Assembly: GCA_946409435.1 (NCBI GenBank)
Contig: CAMJWJ010000002.1
Coordinates: forward strand, 1-55,653
Length of the DNA stretch: 55,653 bases
Origin: an uncultured Prevotella sp.
GTDB lineage: Bacteria; Bacteroidota; Bacteroidia; Bacteroidales; Bacteroidaceae
Direction of reading: 5' to 3'
The position numbers were made by a program, and so were the translations under genes. Below, in pieces: positions 50,307 to 55,653 of the stretch. The notes under the pieces were generated by a model that saw only the letters and a list, made by a program, of their open reading frames with translations, was not told where the DNA came from and did not search any database. Each line of letters begins with the position of its first letter. The stretch's first letter is position 1.

Positions 50307-52400
50307 ATGAACGAACAACAGAATAGCACTACCACCAACGAGAAGCGCGTCAATCCGTTTTTCGCAGACTATGGCACGCCACACGACGTCGTCCCCTTCG
50401 ACCGCATCCGGCTAGAAGACTACGAAGAAGCCTTCGTGGAGGGAATACGCCGCGACAACGAGCAGATAGAGAAGACCATCAACAACCCCGAGAAGCCCAC
50501 CTTCGACAACACCATCATCAACACCGAAGAAGACGAGGGCTACTACGACCTGCTCTCGCGCGTATCGACGGTATTCTTCAACCTGCTGTCGGCAGAGACC
50601 AACGACGACATGGACGCCCTGGCTCAGAAGATTCAGCCCATGCTGACCCAGCATGCCAACGACGTCAGGCTGAACCCACGGCTGTTTGAGCGCGTCAAGT
50701 ACGTACACCAACACCACCGCCGGCTGACCCCAGAGGAAAAGATGCTGCTCGACAACTGTTACGACGGTTTCGTGCGCAGTGGCGCCCTGCTCGACGAGGA
50801 CGGCAAAAGCAAGCTGCGCCAGCTGACGGAAGAAGCCTCAATGCTGTCTTTGCAGTTCTCGCAGAACCTGCTGAAGGAAAACAAGGCTTACACCCTGCAC
50901 ATCACCGACGAGGCTCAACTCGACGGACTGCCCGAGACGGCCCGCGAGGCCGCTGCGCTGGCTGCAAAGGAACAGGACAAGCAGGGATGGCTGTTCACAC
51001 TCGACATGCCGTCATACTCGCCGTTCATGACCTATTCCACACAGCGCGACCTGCGCCAACAGATGTACATGGCGCACAATACGGTATGCACGCACCAGAA
51101 CACCGAGAACAACCTTGAGATATGTAAGCGACTCGTCAACCTGCGGCGCGAGATAGCCCAACTGCTGGGCTTCAAGACCTATGCCGACTATGTGCTCAAG
51201 CGCCGCATGGCATCGAATGCCCGCAACGTCTACCGACTGCTGGACGACCTCATCGACGCCTACAAGCCTACCGCAATGAAGGAGCGCGAGGAACTGAAGA
51301 AGATATTCCCCAAAACAGCCCAGAAGGCGGGAGGCATGAAGCCTTGGGACATCAACTTCTACAGCCACAAGCTGCAGATGAAGAAATACAACCTCGACGC
51401 CGAGATGCTGCGTCCCTACTTCGAGCTGTCGAAAGTCATCAAGGGAGTCTTTGGCCTGGCCAACAAACTCTACGGCATCACGTTCAAGGAGAACAGCGAC
51501 ATACCCGTCTACCACCCGGACGTGAAGGCTTACGAGGTGTTCGACAAGGACGGCTCGTTCCTCGCCGTGTTCTACGCTGACTTCCACCCGCGCAAGGGCA
51601 AGCAGGGCGGTGCATGGATGACGGAATACCAGGGACAATATATTGACAAGAAGGGCGAGAACGTCCGTCCCCATGTCTCGGTAGTAATGAACCTTACCAA
51701 GCCCACCGAGGACAAGCCTGCCCTGCTGACGCTGGGCGAGGTAGAGACCTTCCTCCACGAGTTTGGCCACTCGCTGCACGGCATGTTTGCCAACACGCGC
51801 TTTGAGAGCCTTTCAGGAACCAACGTATGGTGGGACTTCGTGGAACTGCCGTCGCAGTTTATGGAGAACTTCGCTATTGAGAAAGACTTCCTGCGCACCT
51901 TCGCCTTCCACTATCAGACAGGCGAGCCCCTGCCCGACGAACTGATACGCCGCATCGTCAAGAGCCGCAACTTCATGGCAGCCACGGCATGTCTGCGGCA
52001 GGTGTCATTCGGACTGCTCGACATGGCCTACTACACAAAGAAGGACGAGTTTACCGACGACATAATCCCCTTCGAGAAGCATGCATGGCGCAAAGCCATA
52101 CTGGGCGAGCAGTTGCCAGACACATGCATGACGGTGCAGTTCTCGCACATCATGGCTGGTGGCTATGCGGCAGGCTACTACTCCTACAAGTGGGCCGAGG
52201 TACTGGACGCCGATGCCTTCAGCGTCTTCAAGCGACATGGCATCTTCGACCAGCAAACGGCAAAGTCGTTCCGCGACAACATCCTGTCGAAAGGCGGTAC
52301 GGAGCACCCGATGACACTTTATAAGCGCTTCCGCGGCGGTGAGCCGACCATCGATGCACTGCTGAAGCGCAATGGAATCAAGAAAAAGATAAAAAAGTAA
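50307..52400 (+). CDS. M3 family oligopeptidase (Dcp-like peptidyl-dipeptidase)
   Basis: The 697-aa zinc peptidase starts at MNEQQNSTTTNEKRVNPFF (50307); the frame upstream crosses the promoter. The zinc motif HEFGH is at residues 484-488 in FLHEFGHSLHGMF, with the third Glu ligand downstream near WDFVELPSQFMENF. SHIMAGGYAAGYYSYKWAEVLDADAF is the C-terminal M3 signature. M3A enzymes of this size release dipeptides (Dcp) or cleave oligopeptides (OpdA). There is no signal peptide, so it acts in the cytoplasm. dCMP deaminase follows after 18 bases of AAAAAGT repeats. Confidence 0.93.
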   Translation: MNEQQNSTTTNEKRVNPFFADYGTPHDVVPFDRIRLEDYEEAFVEGIRRDNEQIEKTINNPEKPTFDNTIINTEEDEGYYDLLSRVSTVFFNLLSAETNDDMDALAQKIQPMLTQHANDVRLNPRLFERVKYVHQHHRRLTPEEKMLLDNCYDGFVRSGALLDEDGKSKLRQLTEEASMLSLQFSQNLLKENKAYTLHITDEAQLDGLPETAREAAALAAKEQDKQGWLFTLDMPSYSPFMTYSTQRDLRQQMYMAHNTVCTHQNTENNLEICKRLVNLRREIAQLLGFKTYADYVLKRRMASNARNVYRLLDDLIDAYKPTAMKEREELKKIFPKTAQKAGGMKPWDINFYSHKLQMKKYNLDAEMLRPYFELSKVIKGVFGLANKLYGITFKENSDIPVYHPDVKAYEVFDKDGSFLAVFYADFHPRKGKQGGAWMTEYQGQYIDKKGENVRPHVSVVMNLTKPTEDKPALLTLGEVETFLHEFGHSLHGMFANTRFESLSGTNVWWDFVELPSQFMENFAIEKDFLRTFAFHYQTGEPLPDELIRRIVKSRNFMAATACLRQVSFGLLDMAYYTKKDEFTDDIIPFEKHAWRKAILGEQLPDTCMTVQFSHIMAGGYAAGYYSYKWAEVLDADAFSVFKRHGIFDQQTAKSFRDNILSKGGTEHPMTLYKRFRGGEPTIDALLKRNGIKKKIKK

Positions 52401-52418
52401 AAAGTAAAAAAGTAAAAG

Positions 52419-52841
52419 ATGACGAGCGAGAAGCAAATGAAGTTTGACCAGCGCTATCTTGAGATGGCACGCATCTGGGCTCAGAACAGCTACTGCCAGC
52501 GCCGCCAAGTGGGTGCGCTGGTTGTCAAGGACGGCATGATCATAAGCGACGGCTACAACGGAACGCCAAGTGGATTCGAGAATGTGTGCGAAGACGACAA
52601 TGGCGTCACCAAGCCCTACGTGCTGCACGCTGAGGCCAATGCCATCACAAAGCTGGCACGGAGCAGCAACAACAGCGACGGCTCGACCATCTACATCACG
52701 GCATCGCCCTGCATAGAGTGTGCCAAACTCATCATTCAGGCAGGCATCAGACGTGTGGTCTACGGAGAGAACTACCGACTGACCGACGGCATCGACCTGC
52801 TGAAAAGAGCCGGAATCGAAGTAGTGTATTTAGGAGAATAA
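52419..52841 (+). CDS. dCMP deaminase family protein
   Basis: The 140-aa zinc enzyme has the cytidine-deaminase-type motif HAE (His70, Glu72) and PCIEC (Cys98, Cys101), which bind zinc and activate water. WAQNSYCQRRQVGALVVKDG and DGYNGTPSGFENVCED match dCMP deaminase/ComEB proteins, which make dUMP for thymidylate. It is followed by the S41 protease after 7 bases, and preceded by the M3 peptidase. Confidence 0.93.
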   Translation: MTSEKQMKFDQRYLEMARIWAQNSYCQRRQVGALVVKDGMIISDGYNGTPSGFENVCEDDNGVTKPYVLHAEANAITKLARSSNNSDGSTIYITASPCIECAKLIIQAGIRRVVYGENYRLTDGIDLLKRAGIEVVYLGE

Positions 52842-52848
52842 AACCGCT

Positions 52849-54561
52849 ATGAACAAGAAAAACAGATTCTCGCCCCTGTGGCTGGCACTTTGCGTGGTCA
52901 TCGGCATCCTGATCGGCACGTTCTATGCCAACCATTTCTCGGGCAACAGGCTGAGCATCATCAACTCGGGCAGCAACAAGCTGAACAACCTGCTGCACAT
53001 CGTAGACGACCAGTACGTTGACTCCGTAGACGTCAACGACCTCGTCGAGAAGGCTGTGCCGCAGATACTGTCAGAGCTGGACCCCCACTCCGTCTACATC
53101 TCCGCCAAGGACGTGCAGCAGGCCAACGACGACCTGCGCGGCTCGTTCTCCGGCGTGGGCATCGAGTTCACCATCCGACAGGACACGCTGCACGTCCAGC
53201 AGGTCATCGGCAACGGCCCCGCCGAGCGTGCCGGTCTGATAGCCGGCGACAAGATCGTGATGGTCGACGACAAGCCGTTCACCGGCAAGACGCTGACCAA
53301 CGAGGAGGCCATGCACCGTCTGAAAGGCCCCAAGGACACGAAGGTGAAGCTGGGCGTCATGCGCTACGGCGAGAAGAAGGTGCGCGACATCGTGGTCACC
53401 CGTGGCGAGATACCCACCAAGAGCGTCACGGCAGTCTACATGCTGGACGAGACGACGGGCTACATCCGCATCAAGAACTTCGGCGAGAACACCTACCCCG
53501 AACTGCTCATAGCGCTGGCCAAGCTGTCGCAGCAGGACTTCCAGAACCTGACCATCGACCTGCGCGGCAATACTGGCGGCTACCTGCAGTCGGCCGTCCA
53601 GATAGCCAACGAGTTCCTGCCCAAGAACCGCCTTATCGTCTATACACAGGGCCGCAAGTCGCCCCGTCAGGAGTATCGCAGCGACGGTCGCGGCTCGTAC
53701 CAGAGGATACCGCTCGTCGTGCTCATCGACGAGGGGTCCGCTTCAGCGTCTGAAATCCTGGCCGGTGCCATCCAGGACAACGACCGTGGCACCATCATCG
53801 GGCGTCGCTCGTTCGGAAAGGGCCTTGTACAGCAGCCCATCGAGTTCAATGACCGCTCCATGATCCGCCTGACCATTGCCCGCTACTACTCGCCGTCGGG
53901 GCGCTGCATCCAGAAGCACTACACCAGCGGCGACAACAAGAACTACGAGGAAGACCTGCTGGCACGCTACGAGCACGGCGAATTCTTTTCACAAGACAGC
54001 ATCAAGCACGAAGGCAAGGAGTACCACACCAGTATTGGACGTCCCGTCTATGGCGGTGGCGGCATCACACCCGACATCTTCATTGCCGAGGATACCACCG
54101 ACGTTACTTCCTACTACAAGCAGGCCTCGATGAGCGGACTCATCATTCAGTATGCCTTCGAATACACTGACCAGAACCGCCAGAAACTGAAGGAGTTCAA
54201 GACAGCCGACGAACTGGCCTCCTACCTCGTCCGCCAGAACACGGTAGACAAGTTTGCCACCTATGCCGACAAGAACGGGCTGAAGCGCCGCAACCTCATG
54301 ATACAGCGCTCGCACAAACTGCTGGAACGCTTCATCAACAGCCGCATCATCTACAACATGATGAGTGAAGAGGCTTGGATGCAGTACCTGAACCACGACG
54401 ACCCCGTAGTCAACGAGACGCTGAAGGTGTTCCGCGAGAAGCGGTCGTTCCCACAGTCTCCTAAGGAGCAAGAGAATGCGCAGAAGAAGGTAGCACAACT
54501 CAGGGCCTTCGACTATCGCAGCACGCACTTTAAGGCCACTTTTACTGCTTGCCGTTCATGA
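52849..54561 (+). CDS. S41 family C-terminal processing protease with PDZ domain
   Basis: The 570-aa protein has one N-terminal membrane helix (residues 9-30), so the rest lies in the periplasm. A PDZ domain covers about 85-180 (FSGVGIEFTI, VIGNGPAERAGLIAGDKI). The protease core has the Ser/Lys pair: the GSASASE motif at residues 296-302 and Lys324 in RRSFGKGLVQ; LRGNTGGYLQSAV and GGGITPDIFI also fit. The last 180 residues are a Bacteroidota-type helical extension. It trims or degrades envelope proteins by their C-termini. The stop overlaps the cyclo-ligase ATG. Confidence 0.94.
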   Translation: MNKKNRFSPLWLALCVVIGILIGTFYANHFSGNRLSIINSGSNKLNNLLHIVDDQYVDSVDVNDLVEKAVPQILSELDPHSVYISAKDVQQANDDLRGSFSGVGIEFTIRQDTLHVQQVIGNGPAERAGLIAGDKIVMVDDKPFTGKTLTNEEAMHRLKGPKDTKVKLGVMRYGEKKVRDIVVTRGEIPTKSVTAVYMLDETTGYIRIKNFGENTYPELLIALAKLSQQDFQNLTIDLRGNTGGYLQSAVQIANEFLPKNRLIVYTQGRKSPRQEYRSDGRGSYQRIPLVVLIDEGSASASEILAGAIQDNDRGTIIGRRSFGKGLVQQPIEFNDRSMIRLTIARYYSPSGRCIQKHYTSGDNKNYEEDLLARYEHGEFFSQDSIKHEGKEYHTSIGRPVYGGGGITPDIFIAEDTTDVTSYYKQASMSGLIIQYAFEYTDQNRQKLKEFKTADELASYLVRQNTVDKFATYADKNGLKRRNLMIQRSHKLLERFINSRIIYNMMSEEAWMQYLNHDDPVVNETLKVFREKRSFPQSPKEQENAQKKVAQLRAFDYRSTHFKATFTACRS

Positions 54562-55085
54562 CCACCAAGCAAGAACTGAGAAGGGCGATTCGTCAGCAGA
54601 AGCATACGCATGCTGCTGACGAATCGACTGCTATTATCACTGCGCTGCTACAGAATGAGCATGTACGTCAGGCTCGTACCCTTTTGTTATACAGTGCATT
54701 GCCCGACGAAGTACCTACCCGGCAGCTGATTGACGAACTGATGTCACAGGGCAAGCAAGTGCTGTTGCCCCGCGTGGTCAGCGAAACAGAGATGGAACTG
54801 CGCTGCTACACCAGCCGCAGCGACCTTGCCGTAGGTGCCTTTGGCATCATGGAACCCGTAGGCGACATATTCTACGACTACGACACCATCGACGTAGCCA
54901 TCATTCCTGGCATGGCTTTTGACCTTGCCGGCCACCGCTTGGGACGAGGCCGCGGCTATTACGACCGCTTCCTCTCACGGGTACCTCATGTCTACAAGAT
55001 TGGCGTGTGCTACCCGACCCAATTGGTAGACCGTGTGCCTACTGACCCTCACGACATCGTGATGGACTGCGTCATCAGCGTATAA
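54558..55085 (+). CDS. 5-formyltetrahydrofolate cyclo-ligase
   Basis: The 175-aa enzyme converts 5-formyl-THF to 5,10-methenyl-THF with ATP. The ATG at 54558 overlaps the S41 stop (ATGA) and gives MTTKQELRRAIRQQK, a typical opening; the TTG at 54549 is unlikely. LLLYSALPDEVPT, PGMAFDLAGHRLGRGRGYYDRFL and the C-terminal IGVCYPTQLVDRVPTDPHD are the family signatures. It converges on the DUF721 gene with 9 bases between stops. Confidence 0.94.
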   Translation: MTTKQELRRAIRQQKHTHAADESTAIITALLQNEHVRQARTLLLYSALPDEVPTRQLIDELMSQGKQVLLPRVVSETEMELRCYTSRSDLAVGAFGIMEPVGDIFYDYDTIDVAIIPGMAFDLAGHRLGRGRGYYDRFLSRVPHVYKIGVCYPTQLVDRVPTDPHDIVMDCVISV

Positions 55086-55121
55086 TGCTATATTTCAAGA
55101 GAAACGGATGTCGCTGATGAC
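55071..55121. terminator. Inverted repeat spanning two convergent gene ends
   Basis: GTCATCAGCG (55071-55080) and its exact complement (55112-55121) lie inside the last codons of the cyclo-ligase and DUF721 genes. Both proteins therefore end with a similar VIS text. A two-way terminator is possible. Confidence 0.45.
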
Positions 55122-55364
55122 CTGCTCGCCGACCACGTCATTCAGCTTCTTCACCAGTTCCTGCCGCATCATCGAGAGGTCGGCACGCAGCGCAGGATTT
55201 GACAGTCGGACATGCAACGTCTGGTTGTATATATAGGTGTTCAGCGTATAGCGCGCTATCACGGGACCGGCCACAACGGGCCACGACTCGACGAGCCGCT
55301 TCTGGTTGAGCGGTGTCTCCAGGCCTTGTTCACGCAACACCTGCAGCACGAGGTCCTTAACCAT
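55095..55364 (-). CDS. DUF721 (DciA-like) family protein
   Basis: The product is 89 aa when started at MVKDLVLQVLREQGLETPLNQ (55364, preceded by AGAAGTGAAA); a Met at 55385 lies right at the expected transcription start and is less likely. WPVVAGPVIARYT and LHVRLSNPALRADLSMMRQELVKKLNDVVGE match DUF721, whose DciA relatives help load the replicative helicase. A true DciA role here is inference. It has a good divergent promoter. Confidence 0.88.
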   Translation of the reverse strand: MVKDLVLQVLREQGLETPLNQKRLVESWPVVAGPVIARYTLNTYIYNQTLHVRLSNPALRADLSMMRQELVKKLNDVVGEQVISDIRFS

Positions 55365-55391
55365 TTTCACTTCTCGCTTGAACATACGAGT

Positions 55392-55424
55392 GCAAAGGTA
55401 CTGCCTTTTTCCCAATTCTCCAAA
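55392..55424 (-). promoter_or_regulatory. Promoter of the DUF721 gene
   Basis: TTTG (55424-55421), 20 bases, TACCTTTGC (55400-55392) on the minus strand, 28 bases before the start at 55364. Confidence 0.8.
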
Positions 55425-55461
55425 AATATCATCCTCATTCCTCTGTAATTTCACATTTTCG

Positions 55462-55470
55462 TATCTTTGC
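55462..55470 (+). promoter_or_regulatory. Possible -7 box for the 40-aa ORF
   Basis: TATCTTTGC lies 12 bases before the ATG at 55483. No clear TTTG is found upstream at the right distance. Confidence 0.4.
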
Positions 55471-55482
55471 TGAGTCACTTAA

Positions 55483-55605
55483 ATGGTAGTAAAGAACTTC
55501 AAGAAAGTGCTACAGAAGAGTGATGACAGTCAATTGGCTGGGTGGACAATATATCCAACAGCCAATGGCACCTTGTTGTTGCAAAACGAGGAGAGGAAGT
55601 CCTGA
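55483..55605 (+). CDS. Small ORF, 40 aa, unknown
   Basis: The frame starts MVVKNFKKVLQKSDDSQLAG and ends LLLQNEERKS. It has no signal, membrane segment or known motif. It begins 12 bases after a -7 box, so the transcript would be almost leaderless. It could be a real small protein or the 5' remnant of a longer gene stopped by a frameshift; bases after 55605 are too few to decide. Confidence 0.4.
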   Translation: MVVKNFKKVLQKSDDSQLAGWTIYPTANGTLLLQNEERKS

Positions 55606-55653
55606 CTTCGGCGGTTTTAACATTTTGTGAGACACTCATCTTCCAAAGCCTCG

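Noticed and set aside
1..55653. Prophage, transposon, integrase or restriction/defence island
   Set aside because: Every long gene has a housekeeping or carbohydrate-related identity; no transposase, integrase, phage structural, toxin-antitoxin or nuclease-defence family was recognised.
1..55653. tRNA or rRNA genes
   Set aside because: No tRNA-like or rRNA-like sequence was recognised by eye in the intergenic regions; a covariance search would be needed to be certain.

Overview
The window looks like a chromosomal segment from a gut-type Bacteroidales bacterium, most like Prevotella/Segatella. The evidence is as follows. At least nine genes are preceded by the Bacteroidota sigma-ABfr promoter (TTTG, 19-20 bases, TAnnTTTG, usually extended to TAnnTTTGC). 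Ribosome binding sites are mostly weak and A-rich. Several families are typical of the phylum: DUF4270 lipoprotein, a half-size starch-synthase-like protein next to panC, dipeptidyl peptidase III, YggS-DUF4494-kinase-like operon, and a secreted protein with a Prevotella-type C-terminal tail. There is no integrase, transposase, phage gene, CRISPR array or recognisable rRNA/tRNA, so this is mostly core genome with carbohydrate-use genes inserted.

Layout. 0-5 kb: a 43-aa protein, DUF4270 lipoprotein and GT5-like half enzyme (minus), divergent from panC-panD (plus, pantothenate synthesis), which converges on yebC-pheT (minus). 7.7-13.2 kb: a secreted beta-helix glycosidase, a YicI-like GH31 enzyme and a sodium/solute symporter in a tight plus-strand operon. 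13.6-16 kb: acyl-CoA synthetase and an XRE-cupin regulator (minus), with 86-bp tandem repeats between the regulator and a GH127 beta-L-arabinofuranosidase (plus). 18.5-22.2 kb: leuA-leuC-leuD (minus), preceded by a readable leucine attenuator with a 21-residue leader peptide. 22.3-29.8 kb: a long minus-strand run of AraC regulator, DPP III, AlkD-like protein, Fur-family regulator, purA, hisS and a CE12 esterase with a CE8-like remnant. 30.6-37 kb: rpsA, recJ, recQ and an EFR1 ferredoxin/flavodoxin protein (plus). 37.1-39.6 kb: yggS, DUF4494 and a membrane pseudokinase (minus). 39.7-45 kb: aminotransferase, FtsX-like permease, SDR, NhaC and an unknown gene (plus). 45.1-55.1 kb: carB, a secreted protein, an M3 peptidase, dCMP deaminase, S41 protease and a 5-formyl-THF cyclo-ligase (plus). 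The window ends with a DUF721 gene (minus) divergent from a 40-codon ORF.

The most notable features are not protein-coding. (1) The leu attenuator: the leader peptide stop codon lies inside the antiterminator strand, which is exactly complementary to part of a rho-independent terminator. (2) Tandem 86-bp units that each carry a sigma-ABfr-like promoter upstream of the XRE-cupin gene; only the gene-proximal copy has a perfect -7 box. (3) Many gene gaps filled by tandem repeats of 7-9, 21 or 32 bp. Three of these form large inverted repeats with unrelated sequences but the same plan, and several begin inside the stop codon of the upstream gene. (4) A 21-bp-period repeat family present at two loci 18 kb apart in opposite orientation. 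On the protein side, a transmembrane pseudokinase lacks the catalytic Asp and DFG motif, and a starch-synthase-like half protein lacks the KTGG signature.
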